Source: Chitinophagales bacterium (GTDB taxonomy: Bacteria; Bacteroidota; Bacteroidia; Chitinophagales; Chitinophagaceae). From it: a stretch of DNA of 35,518 nt. The notes beneath the pieces were generated by a model. The model was not told where the DNA came from, made no database searches, and was given only the letters and a program-made list of their open reading frames with translations. Below, piece after piece: positions 8,384 to 17,488 of the stretch. The stretch lies in the NCBI GenBank assembly GCA_013297995.1, contig JAAFJB010000027.1:1-35518 (forward strand), given 5' to 3'. Positions within the stretch are counted from its first letter, which is position 1, and each line of letters starts with the position of its first letter. Made by a program: the position numbers and the translations under genes.

Positions 8384-9445
8384 TCAGGCGGCATCCCCGT
8401 TTACCCAAATTCTTTTTTCTTGCACCGCAGTCATTCTTCCAATGGGTTTTGTATGGTTCTGTAAACCTGCCGACTCTAAAATGGCCACCACTTCTGCTAC
8501 TGCTGCTGGGTCTACGGCAATTAATAAGCCGCCATTGGTTTGAGGGTCTGGCAACAAAGAAAAAGCTTGCATGATTTCTACCCCTTTGGCAAAACCAACG
8601 GATGCATTATAAGCATTCCAATTGCGATAAGTTGCATCGGGTATCAATCTTAATGCAAGGTATTTTTTAGCAGCTTCAATAATGGGAACTGCTGGGTATG
8701 AGAGGGTTACGCCAAGGCCGCTTCCTTCGGCCATTTCCATTAAGTGGCCAATTAATCCAAAACCTGTTATATCGGTCATTGCATGAACGCCTGCAACCGC
8801 ACCCAATTTTTCTCCAACACTATTAAGTTGATTTAGTTGTTGAATGAATAAAGGAAGATCTGTGGCCTCCAACTGTTGCTTCTTCTGGGCAGTTGCTAAT
8901 ATGCCTACTCCAAGTGGTTTGGTTAAAAACAATAAATCACCTTCTTGGGCGGTATTGTTTTGTTTGAGGTTGGGAATGGCAACCATACCATTTACGGAGA
9001 GACCAAAAATGGGCTCAGTGGTATCTACACTATGACCTCCAGCAAGTGGAATACCCGCTTCGGCACAAATACTTCTTCCTCCCTCAATCACTTCACGGGC
9101 AATCTCAGGGCCTAACTTATCTACTGGCCAGCCCAAAATAGCCAGGGCCATAATTGGCTTGCCCCCCATTGCATATACATCGCTGATGGCATTGGCCGCG
9201 GCAATTCTTCCAAACTGGTATGGGTCGTTCACAATTGGGGTAAAAAAATCGGTAGTACTAATGAGTGCAGTCCCATTGCCAAGATCATATACTGCCGCAT
9301 CATCTTTGCTGGAATTGCCTACCAATAAATTGGGATAAATGGGTTGTGATACAGTGGTATGCAGCATTGCATCTAAAACAGCAGGGGCAATTTTACAGCC
9401 ACAACCTGCACCGTGAGAAAATTGAGTTAGTTGAATATCAGCCAT
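8384..9445 (-). CDS. selD: Selenide, water dikinase
   Basis: SelD makes selenophosphate from selenide and ATP, the selenium donor for selenocysteine and 2-selenouridine in tRNA. The 353 residues match the family (about 345). The active site reads GAGCGCKI with Cys15 and Lys18, so it is the cysteine rather than the selenocysteine form. The ATP/Mg sites include STTDFFTPIVNDPYQFGRIA and the Gly-rich GGHSVD segment; DITGFGLIGHL and PDPQTNGGLL are also present. No selA, selB or tRNA 2-selenouridine synthase is in the window, so the use of selenium is open. A TAATTTTG element ends 4 nt before the ATG. Confidence 0.97.
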   Translation of the reverse strand: MADIQLTQFSHGAGCGCKIAPAVLDAMLHTTVSQPIYPNLLVGNSSKDDAAVYDLGNGTALISTTDFFTPIVNDPYQFGRIAAANAISDVYAMGGKPIMALAILGWPVDKLGPEIAREVIEGGRSICAEAGIPLAGGHSVDTTEPIFGLSVNGMVAIPNLKQNNTAQEGDLLFLTKPLGVGILATAQKKQQLEATDLPLFIQQLNQLNSVGEKLGAVAGVHAMTDITGFGLIGHLMEMAEGSGLGVTLSYPAVPIIEAAKKYLALRLIPDATYRNWNAYNASVGFAKGVEIMQAFSLLPDPQTNGGLLIAVDPAAVAEVVAILESAGLQNHTKPIGRMTAVQEKRIWVNGDAA

Positions 9446-9449
9446 AGAA

Positions 9450-9457
9450 CAAAATTA
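9450..9457 (-). promoter_or_regulatory. Putative selD promoter -7 element (TAATTTTG)
   Basis: A TAnnTTTG match on the minus strand, with 4 nt between it and the selD ATG. If active, transcription would begin essentially at the start codon. No TTG at the -33 position. Confidence 0.35.
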
Positions 9458-9499
9458 CACTAATTGAATGGCTGTTTGCATTAGAAAACCGTGTAAACG

Positions 9500-9529
9500 A
9501 AGAGAGCTGCCTATAAAAGCAGCTCTCTT
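9500..9529. other. Strong 11-bp hairpin in the selD/kinase intergenic region
   Basis: Positions 9500-9510 and 9519-9529 are perfect inverted repeats (AAGAGAGCTGC and GCAGCTCTCTT) around an 8-nt loop, CTATAAAA. Plus-strand sequence after the stem is ACCCCCATAA, not a U-tract; the minus strand continues CGTTTAC, only slightly U-rich. It lies 55 bp upstream of selD and 175 bp upstream of the kinase gene. It may be a weak terminator, a protein binding site, or part of a small RNA. Confidence 0.6.
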
Positions 9530-9704
9530 ACCCCCATAATATTACAGAATGTAATTTGGTGAAGATGATTCAATACGGGTAATTATAAGAAAAGCTTACA
9601 CGAAACCCTTGTTTTCTTTCATGAAAGAATAGAAATATTTTTTAAAGGGATGAATAATATAAACCTTTGATTGCTATTCATTTCTTCTGTAATATGCAAC
9701 TTAT

Positions 9705-12650
9705 ATGAAGTTGTTTTTATCTGCTATATTCTTATTAGCCCTGCAAATTGAAAAGCTCAATGCACAATATCCATATACACAAAAGATTAATTATCCAGCA
9801 CAGTTGCCCACGCAAGTAATCTATGATATGTTGTCTGATAAAAGCGGTTATTTATGGCTAGCAACCGATAAGGGACTTTTTAGATTTAATGGTAGGTCGT
9901 TCACTCAAATTCCATTCAATAAAACAAGTTTACAAGCGGTTAGTTATTTGCAGCAAGACCCGCAAGGCACTATCTGGTGTATGAATTTTTATAAAGAAAT
10001 TTTTTATTATAAAAATGATACGCTATACAATTTTACGGCACCAAATGCACAGCTTAAAACAGCTGGTTCCGTGCTTAATTTTGTTGTAACCAGAAATGAT
10101 GTATGGATAGCCTCCTTGTCAACCCTCTTTCAATTCAATAAAAAAACGGGTTTTTTAAAGCAAAAAGTTATGCCACCTGTAGATGGCATTGGCTATTTTA
10201 CCAATAGGGGAGAACAAATTATTGCTTGTGCTGCTGATGGGTGGACTTACCAGTATCCTGAAAAAAATAATAGTTGGAAAAAAATTCCCGAATTAACCAG
10301 TAATATGCGAATGACTTCAACTGCTACATCCGTAGTAGCTGCACAAGTAGGCAGCATCCGGTCTGCTGGGTTTAAGGTTGAAAATAATAAGGTTGAATTA
10401 ATTCCCCAATTAGATCTCCCTAGTAATATTATTGTTTATCACTTCTCTAATACGGGTGAAAATGAACTATGGATTTGTTCGCAGTCTGGAGCATATTCAT
10501 GGGATGTATCAACTGGAAAAACCTCGCTAATATTTCCCGACCAAAGTGTAACTGATATTGTAAAAGATTACCAAGGTAACTATTGGATAAGCACCCTCGA
10601 TAATGGGCTTTTTATATGCCCCTCTTTACAAAATAAGCTGTACAAAATGAATAGTATAGGTGCCATAGATAATATTACTAAAATTGCTGCAGTTAATAAA
10701 AATACAATAATAGCGGGAAGTAGTAAAGGCGCAATCACCCTATTTAATCAAGGAAATGGAAAACAAATTTCCTATCATTTACCCATTTCAAGGGAAATAG
10801 AATTTATACAATATGATGCCAAAAATGAATTAATATATACCAATCGAGGATTACTAAAAAAGGGAGAACCAAGCAGCTTGCTTTATTTTGATTTCAGCAA
10901 AGGAACGGCCATAGATCCTAAAGGAAATATTCTAATAGCAACCTTTAATAAGGCTTATGTACGAGCTAGTTTAGTAAACAGAACACAGAAAAAATTATGC
11001 AATAATGATTTTGCACTGTACAAAAAACATACGGAGCTGTATCTACAAACTCATCTAGATTCAATTGCTGTATTCAGGTGGTTTAGAACCAATACGGTAG
11101 TTGCTTCAAAAGATAATCTTCATTTTTGGATGGCTTATGCAGACGACTTGTATAAGTATAGTTATGCCGGAAGCAATAAAATTATTAGGAGCAAAAAAGG
11201 AGCGCCTATTATTGCAAAAGTATTGCTTGAAATAGACAATCAAACACTTATTGCAGGCACTACCAATGAAGGCTTATTTATTATAAAAAACGATACAGTT
11301 GTAAAACAATACCATAAAGAAAATGGACTAAAAAGCAATACCATTAAGCAGTGCGCATATTTGAATGGCATCATTTGGGTTCAAACAAACGAAAGTTTAG
11401 AAACTATTAATATTAAAACAGGAAATATACAAAGTGTTTTAGATGAGTTTGGATTAGCATCCTTGCAACTCAATGACTTTATTGTGAATGAAGAGCGTTT
11501 TTTTTTAGCTACAAATTCTGGTGTATTGGTAAAAGAGTACACAAGAAAGCAATCTAATAATACCATCTTTTTTCCACAATTAACTGCTACTGCAAATGGA
11601 ATTCATTTGAGAGCGGATGCTAATTTAAAACACAATCAAAATAATATTGGTTTTACTGTTGATGCATTGCATTTTAAATCTCCTAGCAAACTACAATATC
11701 ATTTTAGGCTTATTGGATTAGATACGAATTGGAAAAAAGTTGGCTATGCTACAAGTACGATCACATTTGGTAGACTCAATCCTGGAAAATATGAATTTCA
11801 AATTCAAGCAACCGACGAAGATCTTATTTATACCAGTGCTATTAAAAAATTTTCTTTTAAAATTTCTAGTCCATTTTGGCAGAAATGGTGGTTTGTTTTA
11901 CTGGCTCTATTAGCCATTGCTATGCTGGGTTTTATCTTGCTGAAATTGTTTACTAAACGGTTATTGAAACAGCAAATGCTTAAAGAGCAATTGTACAAAA
12001 GCCAGCTTGTAGCTATCCGATCGCAAATGAATCCACACTTTATGTACAATGTATTGAACACTGTGCAGGGCTTATTGTACGACAATAGAAAAAATGAAGT
12101 AGGAAATTTATTGGGTAATTTTAGTGATTTAATGCGTAAAACCTTACAATCCAGTGAACGGCAACTACAAACGCTTGAAGCTGAAATTGAAAACCTTCGG
12201 TTATACTTAGAGCTAGAGAAAGCAAGATTTGATCAAGATTTTATTTTTACAATTATTCTTCACAACCCTATTGATGCATCAACCCTATTGATTCCTTCCC
12301 TTTTATTACAACCCTTTGCTGAAAATGCAGTAAAACATGGCTTGATGCATAAAAACGGTTCAAAACAGTTGACTATTGGTTTTGAAAAGGCAAATGGAGG
12401 AATAAGGGTTCAAATTGACGATAATGGTATTGGAAGAAAACAATCTATGCAGATTAATCAGCGAAATAAATCAAAGCCAAACAGCTTTGCTACTAAAGCC
12501 ATTTCAGAACGTATACAATTGTTTAATAGGCTCTATAAAAATAAAATTGAATACACCGTTATTGATAAGATTGACGAAGCAAAACAATCTTTAGGCACTT
12601 TAATTATACTGGTGATTCCCGATTACAGTGGGGAACAAATTAAGCTCTAA
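9705..12650 (+). CDS. LytS-type sensor histidine kinase with periplasmic beta-propeller sensor
   Basis: A 981-residue membrane kinase. A signal peptide (ends near LNAQ, residue 21) precedes a large periplasmic region with two-component-regulator propeller repeats, seen as GYLWLATDKGLFRFNG, GTIWCMN and NYWISTLDNGLF, then a Y_Y_Y domain (about 640-715; KLQYHFRLIGLDTNWKKVGY, LNPGKYEFQIQA). One membrane helix lies at about 724-750 (WWFVLLALLAIAMLGFILLK). The cytoplasmic part is His_kinase (PF06580): RSQMNPHFMYNVLNTVQ with His778, then an ATPase domain with FAENAVKHGL and DDNGIGRKQ. The LytTR regulator 86 bp downstream is the obvious partner. It resembles hybrid-sensor architectures used for glycan sensing, but no polysaccharide utilisation genes are adjacent. 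Confidence 0.93.
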   Translation: MKLFLSAIFLLALQIEKLNAQYPYTQKINYPAQLPTQVIYDMLSDKSGYLWLATDKGLFRFNGRSFTQIPFNKTSLQAVSYLQQDPQGTIWCMNFYKEIFYYKNDTLYNFTAPNAQLKTAGSVLNFVVTRNDVWIASLSTLFQFNKKTGFLKQKVMPPVDGIGYFTNRGEQIIACAADGWTYQYPEKNNSWKKIPELTSNMRMTSTATSVVAAQVGSIRSAGFKVENNKVELIPQLDLPSNIIVYHFSNTGENELWICSQSGAYSWDVSTGKTSLIFPDQSVTDIVKDYQGNYWISTLDNGLFICPSLQNKLYKMNSIGAIDNITKIAAVNKNTIIAGSSKGAITLFNQGNGKQISYHLPISREIEFIQYDAKNELIYTNRGLLKKGEPSSLLYFDFSKGTAIDPKGNILIATFNKAYVRASLVNRTQKKLCNNDFALYKKHTELYLQTHLDSIAVFRWFRTNTVVASKDNLHFWMAYADDLYKYSYAGSNKIIRSKKGAPIIAKVLLEIDNQTLIAGTTNEGLFIIKNDTVVKQYHKENGLKSNTIKQCAYLNGIIWVQTNESLETINIKTGNIQSVLDEFGLASLQLNDFIVNEERFFLATNSGVLVKEYTRKQSNNTIFFPQLTATANGIHLRADANLKHNQNNIGFTVDALHFKSPSKLQYHFRLIGLDTNWKKVGYATSTITFGRLNPGKYEFQIQATDEDLIYTSAIKKFSFKISSPFWQKWWFVLLALLAIAMLGFILLKLFTKRLLKQQMLKEQLYKSQLVAIRSQMNPHFMYNVLNTVQGLLYDNRKNEVGNLLGNFSDLMRKTLQSSERQLQTLEAEIENLRLYLELEKARFDQDFIFTIILHNPIDASTLLIPSLLLQPFAENAVKHGLMHKNGSKQLTIGFEKANGGIRVQIDDNGIGRKQSMQINQRNKSKPNSFATKAISERIQLFNRLYKNKIEYTVIDKIDEAKQSLGTLIILVIPDYSGEQIKL

Positions 12651-12723
12651 TTGAAAATCAAGGTACTTCATGAATCAGTTGCCATCCATTGTAAAAAATC
12701 ATCCTCATCCAACGGGTTAATTG

Positions 12724-12731
12724 TAATTTTG
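12724..12731 (+). promoter_or_regulatory. Putative promoter -7 element (TAATTTTG) before the LytTR regulator
   Basis: A TAnnTTTG match with 5 nt to the ATG at 12737, in the 86-bp gap after the kinase gene. It suggests the regulator may have its own promoter. No TTG at 19-20 nt upstream. Confidence 0.35.
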
Positions 12732-12736
12732 AAGTA

Positions 12737-13480
12737 ATGGATAAAATTACTGCTATAATAGTAGATGATGAACCCAATGCTAGGAAAGCTTTGAGAGGGT
12801 TATTGGCGGAAAATTTTCAGCAAATAAATATATTAGGCGACTGTAAAGATGTACCCGAAGCGGTAAAAACAATACACAAATTAAAGCCCGATTTGGTTTT
12901 TTTAGATATTGATATGCCAGGATATAGTGGCTTTGAACTACTCGATTTTTTTGATGAACAACAAATAGGTTTCAAAATTATATTTGTTACGGCTTACAGT
13001 GAATATTCTTTAAGGGCATTTGAAAGTTCAGCAGTTGATTACCTGTTAAAGCCCGTTAGGCTTGAACATATGGAACGTGCCATAAAAAAATTAAATTCTA
13101 CAAGAGGTATCTCCGAAAATATACAATACGAAGTGCTTAAAAACAATCTAGGTAGTCAAGAGAAAAAGCTGGTATTGCAAACCGTAGAACTCATTTATGT
13201 GCTTAAACAAGACGATATTATTTTTATTCAAGCAGAAGGCAGCTATACTAAGTTTTTTACTACCACCCATGGTGTACTTACTATAACTAAAAAATTGCTC
13301 GACTTTGAATATTTAGAATCCGATGGTTCTTTTTTTAGAACCCACCGTAGTTATATTGTAAACCTAAACCATATAAAAAAAGTAGATAAAAAAGATTATG
13401 TAGTAATGATGAGTAATGAAATGCAAGTTCATCTTGCGCAAGATAAAAAAAATCTATTATTAGAAAGAATTATTGCCTAG
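12737..13480 (+). CDS. LytTR-family response regulator
   Basis: A DNA-binding response regulator of 247 residues. The receiver domain (1-120) has the acidic pair Asp10/Asp11, phospho-acceptor Asp57 in FLDIDMPG, Thr in VTAYSEYSL and Lys in LLKPVR. A LytTR domain occupies about 150-245 (IIFIQAEGSYTKFFT, FFRTHRSYIVNLNHIKKV). It is likely phosphorylated by the propeller kinase immediately upstream. LytTR proteins generally bind direct repeats near their targets; I could not identify such a site in this window. Confidence 0.96.
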   Translation: MDKITAIIVDDEPNARKALRGLLAENFQQINILGDCKDVPEAVKTIHKLKPDLVFLDIDMPGYSGFELLDFFDEQQIGFKIIFVTAYSEYSLRAFESSAVDYLLKPVRLEHMERAIKKLNSTRGISENIQYEVLKNNLGSQEKKLVLQTVELIYVLKQDDIIFIQAEGSYTKFFTTTHGVLTITKKLLDFEYLESDGSFFRTHRSYIVNLNHIKKVDKKDYVVMMSNEMQVHLAQDKKNLLLERIIA

Positions 13481-13484
13481 CTTA

Positions 13485-14273
13485 CTAAACCCATTCAACA
13501 GAGCCGTGGGTAAATCTTTGTTCAATGCCGGCATGGGTAATCAGCTCACCAGCTTCACTAACGCCTAAAATAGTATGCGTGGTTACCATATTCCCCTTTT
13601 TTAGCTTTGTAAGCTTATTTCTTTTGTAAAGCACTTGCTGGTAGTCAAATAATACAGCCTTATTTCCATCGGTTTCTAGTTGGCTTAGTCTCGCAGTTAA
13701 AAATTCACAAAATTCTTTTGTAAGCAATACTGGATCATAGGTTTTACCTGTAATCTGTTTTAAGGAAACTGCTTTGTTACCAAGCTTATCAAAATTAGTT
13801 TGGTTGATGTTGATGCCGATTCCTACAATAGCCCAAGGCCAATGCGTTCCAAGAATGATATTTTCAATTAAAATTCCCCCTGCCTTTCTGTCACCCCAGT
13901 AAATATCATTTGGCCATTTTATACAAATGTCTTCAGGAATAAATTGGCGCAATAGATCTACACAGGCTAAAGCAATTGCGGCACTTAAAGGAAAAGGTTT
14001 ACTAAATGATAGGTGTGCTGTGTTTAGAATTACCGAGAAAAGCATGTTCTCACCTGGCAAAGAATGCCATTTCTTGCCCATTTGACCCTTACCCATGGTT
14101 TGTTCATTTGCAAAAAAAACAGCTCCATGTTCAGCCAAATTAGCCTGTAATTGCTCCATGGCATAAATGTTGGTACTATTTATGCAGGTTAAATGTGTAA
14201 ACGGTAAACCAATACCAGTTTTAACAGCTGATCGTGCCAAAGAATTACTATTTTTGGTAAAGTTAACTGGCAA
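13485..14273 (-). CDS. birA: Biotin--[acetyl-CoA carboxylase] ligase, monofunctional
   Basis: Joins biotin via biotinyl-AMP to the carrier lysine of biotin-dependent carboxylases. Motifs: substrate STN (33-35), the biotin-binding loop TMGKGQMGKKW (59-69), KWPND (119-123) and DRKAGGIL with Lys130 as the catalytic lysine. A C-terminal beta domain follows. There is no N-terminal winged helix, so it is the class without repressor function. The start is uncertain: the first ATG lies beyond the STN motif, so a non-ATG start is needed. TTG at 14273 (used here) or TTG at 14240 both fit. It is divergent from rsfS with about 30-60 bp between. Confidence 0.92.
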   Translation of the reverse strand: MPVNFTKNSNSLARSAVKTGIGLPFTHLTCINSTNIYAMEQLQANLAEHGAVFFANEQTMGKGQMGKKWHSLPGENMLFSVILNTAHLSFSKPFPLSAAIALACVDLLRQFIPEDICIKWPNDIYWGDRKAGGILIENIILGTHWPWAIVGIGININQTNFDKLGNKAVSLKQITGKTYDPVLLTKEFCEFLTARLSQLETDGNKAVLFDYQQVLYKRNKLTKLKKGNMVTTHTILGVSEAGELITHAGIEQRFTHGSVEWV

Positions 14274-14301
14274 TATTTATTCATTAAAATATACATTATT
14301 A

Positions 14302-14715
14302 TTGGAACCCCTTTCCCTGTTAAAAACACGCAAAAAGAGCGCAATTACCAAACTAACGCGTAATTCTAAGTTATTCAAAACGATTATTCAGGCAATCCTT
14401 GATAAAAAAGGGGAAAAGTTGCTCAGTTTGGATCTTAGAAAAATTGAAGAAGCATCAGCAGACTTTTTTATTGTTTGTGAGGCATCCAGCACTACTCAAG
14501 TAAAAGCCATCAGTGATTTTGTGGAGCTGCGTGTAAAAGAGTGCTGTGCCGAACAGCCTTACAAGCAAGAAGGCAAGCAAGCAGCCCAATGGGTGCTGAT
14601 TGATTATATTAATATTGTGGTGCATATAATGCATCCAGAAGCAAGAAATTTTTATAAACTAGAAGAAATGTGGAGCGATGCGGTATCATTCTTGCATGAT
14701 GATGCAGCAAACTAA
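14302..14715 (+). CDS. rsfS: Ribosome silencing factor RsfS
   Basis: A DUF143/RsfS protein that binds ribosomal protein L14 and blocks subunit joining in starvation. Core motifs: LSLDLRKIEEASADFFIVCE, ASSTTQVKAISDFVE, then GKQAAQWVLIDYINIVVHIM and YKLEEMW. The only in-frame ATG is at 14167, deep inside divergent birA, and would add 45 unconserved residues. I prefer TTG at 14302, giving MEPLSLLKTRKKSAITKLTR and 137 residues, close to the family length (about 105-130). It heads the run into ftsH, 44 bp downstream. The birA/rsfS/ftsH/LUD order is, as I recall, common in Bacteroidota. Confidence 0.9.
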   Translation: MEPLSLLKTRKKSAITKLTRNSKLFKTIIQAILDKKGEKLLSLDLRKIEEASADFFIVCEASSTTQVKAISDFVELRVKECCAEQPYKQEGKQAAQWVLIDYINIVVHIMHPEARNFYKLEEMWSDAVSFLHDDAAN

Positions 14716-14759
14716 ACTATTTCAGGTACTTATCTATTATAACAACAGCCGAAAAATCT

Positions 14760-16850
14760 ATGTCACAGAGCAATCCACTACCAAAACTAACACCTGAAAA
14801 AGGCGACGGATCAAAAAAAGGCCCTAAATTCAATATATATTGGATTTATGCCATTATTGCCATCATCTTATTTTCTACAACATTTTTTAAGTTCTCTCCA
14901 GATCTTACCAGAACCAGTCAACAAGAATTTTTCGACCAGATGCTTATTCCTGGTGATGTTGATAGAATTGATATTGTAAAAAACAAAGAATTGGTAAGGG
15001 TATATCTTAAACCAGAGCGACTTTCTCGTGACTTCTATGTAACTAAGTTTAAGAAAGATCTTAGCAAGGATAAGTCTAAAGTTAAAGGCATCCCCTTGTT
15101 TGAATTTGTGTTAACGGGCGATGTTAAAAATTTTAAGGACGACCTAAAAGACGTGTATGCCGCAAATCCTGCACTGGCAAAAGCTCCGGAAAATGCTGTA
15201 TCAGATCCCGAATGGTTTGGACCCGTTTTTAATACGGTATTATCTCTTCTATTCATCATTGGAGCTTGGGTTCTCTTGATGCGTAAAATGGGTGGCGGTG
15301 GCCCTGGTGGCGGTGGCCCTGGTGGGATTTTTAATATTGGGAAATCAAAGGCAACCCTGTTTGATAAGGGAGCTAAAGTAAATATCACTTTTGCAGATGT
15401 AGCAGGGTTAGATGAGGCAAAGGTAGAAGTGATGGAAATAGTGGATTTCTTAAAAAATCCCAAAAAATATACATCACTCGGTGGTAAAATTCCCAAAGGA
15501 GCTTTACTGGTTGGCCCTCCAGGAACCGGAAAAACATTATTGGCCAAAGCCATGGCTGGGGAAGCTCAAGTACCTTTCTTTAGTTTGAGCGGAAGCGACT
15601 TTGTTGAAATGTTTGTAGGAGTAGGTGCCAGTCGCGTTCGTGACCTCTTTAAACAAGCTAGAGAAAAAGCACCTTGTATTATTTTCATTGATGAAATAGA
15701 TGCTATTGGTCGCGCTCGCGGAAGAAATGCAATTATGAGCAATGATGAGCGGGAAAATACCTTAAATCAGTTGCTGGTAGAAATGGATGGATTTGGTGGT
15801 GATACTGGTATTATTATATTAGCAGCAACCAATAGGCCTGATGTTTTAGATACGGCTTTACTACGTCCCGGTCGTTTTGATAGACAAATTTCTATTGATA
15901 AGCCAGATGTAAAAGGTAGAGAAGCTATTTTAAAAGTGCATTTACAACCCATTAAAGTTTCTGAAACACTAGATCTGCACAAACTGGCCGAGCAAACGCC
16001 TGGCTTTGCAGGAGCAGATATTGCCAATGTATGTAATGAAGCTGCATTAATTGCAGCTAGAAAGGGTAAAGAAGCGGTGGATATGAGCGACTTTCAGGAT
16101 GCCATAGACAGGGTAATAGGTGGCTTAGAAAAGAAAAATAAAATAATAGCACCCCATGAAAAAGCAATTATTGCTTATCATGAAGCAGGTCACGCCGTTT
16201 GTGGTTGGTATTTAGAACATGCTTATCCCTTATTAAAAGTAACCATAGTTCCTCGAGGAACGGCCGCGCTTGGTTATGCGCAGTACACTCCTACGGAGCA
16301 ATATTTATACAATACCGATCAGTTGATGGATCAAATATGTATGACGCTGGGTGGAAGGGCAGCCGAAGAAATTTTCTTTGGTAAAATTTCTACTGGAGCT
16401 GCTAATGATTTGCAACAAATTACGCGTATTGCTTACAGCATGGTTACTGCTTATGGCATGAATAAAAAAGTAGGAAATATCAGTTATTATGACCCTACCC
16501 AAGAAAATACATTTACCAAACCATATAGCGAAGAAACGGGTAAAATAATTGATGAAGAAGTACGCGGCATCATAGATAACGCTTATACACTTACACTAGA
16601 ATTACTTAGAAACAAAAGAAGTGCCGTTGAAATCTTAGCCAAAGAACTCTTGGAAAAAGAAGTGCTGCATAAAAGCGATGTTGAGCTCTTAATTGGTAAA
16701 CGCCCTTTTGAAGAAAAAAAGTTGCTAGAAATGGAAGCAGCGGAGGCAATTGCCAAAAAAGAATTGGTAATTGAACCTAATGATAATATTACAATAACCA
16801 CCGAAGTAAACACCATTGATAAGAACGAAATACCACCTGTTGAAGCATGA
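14760..16850 (+). CDS. ftsH: ATP-dependent zinc metalloprotease FtsH
   Basis: A membrane-bound hexameric AAA+ protease that degrades misfolded membrane proteins and regulators. Order: N-terminal membrane helix (about 28-43), periplasmic domain, second helix (about 155-175), Gly-rich linker, AAA domain with Walker A GPPGTGKT (252-259), Walker [34 protein letters not shown], then the M41 peptidase with HEAGH (474-478) as zinc site. The 696 residues are slightly longer than E. coli FtsH. The linker contains an exact 15-bp tandem duplication (15291-15320). The stop codon overlaps the next gene's start (ATGA), indicating translational coupling. Confidence 0.98.
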   Translation: MSQSNPLPKLTPEKGDGSKKGPKFNIYWIYAIIAIILFSTTFFKFSPDLTRTSQQEFFDQMLIPGDVDRIDIVKNKELVRVYLKPERLSRDFYVTKFKKDLSKDKSKVKGIPLFEFVLTGDVKNFKDDLKDVYAANPALAKAPENAVSDPEWFGPVFNTVLSLLFIIGAWVLLMRKMGGGGPGGGGPGGIFNIGKSKATLFDKGAKVNITFADVAGLDEAKVEVMEIVDFLKNPKKYTSLGGKIPKGALLVGPPGTGKTLLAKAMAGEAQVPFFSLSGSDFVEMFVGVGASRVRDLFKQAREKAPCIIFIDEIDAIGRARGRNAIMSNDERENTLNQLLVEMDGFGGDTGIIILAATNRPDVLDTALLRPGRFDRQISIDKPDVKGREAILKVHLQPIKVSETLDLHKLAEQTPGFAGADIANVCNEAALIAARKGKEAVDMSDFQDAIDRVIGGLEKKNKIIAPHEKAIIAYHEAGHAVCGWYLEHAYPLLKVTIVPRGTAALGYAQYTPTEQYLYNTDQLMDQICMTLGGRAAEEIFFGKISTGAANDLQQITRIAYSMVTAYGMNKKVGNISYYDPTQENTFTKPYSEETGKIIDEEVRGIIDNAYTLTLELLRNKRSAVEILAKELLEKEVLHKSDVELLIGKRPFEEKKLLEMEAAEAIAKKELVIEPNDNITITTEVNTIDKNEIPPVEA
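15291..15320 (+). repeat. Tandem 15-bp repeat (2 copies) in the ftsH linker
   Basis: Two exact consecutive copies of GGTGGCGGTGGCCCT, encoding GGGGP twice, directly after the second membrane helix of FtsH. The unit is in frame, so gain or loss of copies would only alter linker length. Confidence 0.85.
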
Positions 16851-17476
16851 GTAACGCAAGACAAAATATTCTAAATAAGGTTAAAGCAGCGCTTACTCAA
16901 AAGGTTGCGAAGCCCTTTCCTTCCCTACCCGTACATGCTAGTTTATTTCAACCCTCTCTCAAAGAATTGGAACTGGAATTTGTTGAAAATTTTACAGGAT
17001 TGCTGGGAAAATTTTCTTTCTGTGAAAATGAAGCTGAGCTGGTAGAGCAGCTTCAACATTTAGTTGATACTAGAAAATGGAGTAATATCTATTGTAGAGA
17101 AACTGAACTTATTACAAAACTTTCCGAGTTAGATTTTACACCGAACTATACCGATAATTTGCCTGATTGTGATGCTGCTATTACTGGTTGCGAATATTTG
17201 ATTGCAAGAACAGGTAGTATTATGTTGAGTAGTGCATCTGAAAGTGGAAGAACAGTAAGTGTGTATGCACCCGTGCATATTTGTATTGCCAAAACAAGTC
17301 AGCTTATTTATGATATAGATGAGGCTTTGAATCTTGTTAGAGAAAAATACGGTGCTGAACTTCCTTCCGTAATAAGCCTCGCTACCGGTCCTAGTAGAAC
17401 TGCTGATATTGAAAAAACATTGGTAGTAGGGGTACACGGCCCCAAAGAAGTATATTGTTTTTTAGTAGACGATTGA
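16847..17476 (+). CDS. LUD-domain protein (LutC/YkgG-like)
   Basis: A 209-residue cytoplasmic protein with the LUD fold found in LutC of the lactate oxidation complex. Support: GCEYLIARTGSIMLSSASES with GRTVSVYAPVHI, and the C-terminal ISLATGPSRTADIEKTLVVG followed by VHGPKEV, a hallmark of the family. LutA and LutB are not adjacent. The start overlaps the ftsH stop by 4 bp, so it is translated in step with FtsH. A LUD protein next to ftsH is a recurrent arrangement in Bacteroidota as I recall, which argues for a role other than simple lactate use. That role is not known to me. Confidence 0.88.
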   Translation: MSNARQNILNKVKAALTQKVAKPFPSLPVHASLFQPSLKELELEFVENFTGLLGKFSFCENEAELVEQLQHLVDTRKWSNIYCRETELITKLSELDFTPNYTDNLPDCDAAITGCEYLIARTGSIMLSSASESGRTVSVYAPVHICIAKTSQLIYDIDEALNLVREKYGAELPSVISLATGPSRTADIEKTLVVGVHGPKEVYCFLVDD

Positions 17477-17488
17477 TAAATTCTTTTT

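Noticed and set aside
1880..9595. Near-identical 21-bp sequences (ACGGGTAAYTATAARAAAAG plus C) at 1880-1900 and 9575-9595
   Set aside because: 19 of 21 bases match and both lie upstream of plus-strand genes, but distances to the starts differ (3 and 109 nt), and in an AT-rich 35-kb window about one such pair is expected by chance.
15035..15553. 172-codon frame antisense to ftsH
   Set aside because: Entirely inside a certain gene; its Pro/Ser-rich content is the mirror of the Gly-rich linker and AAA region.
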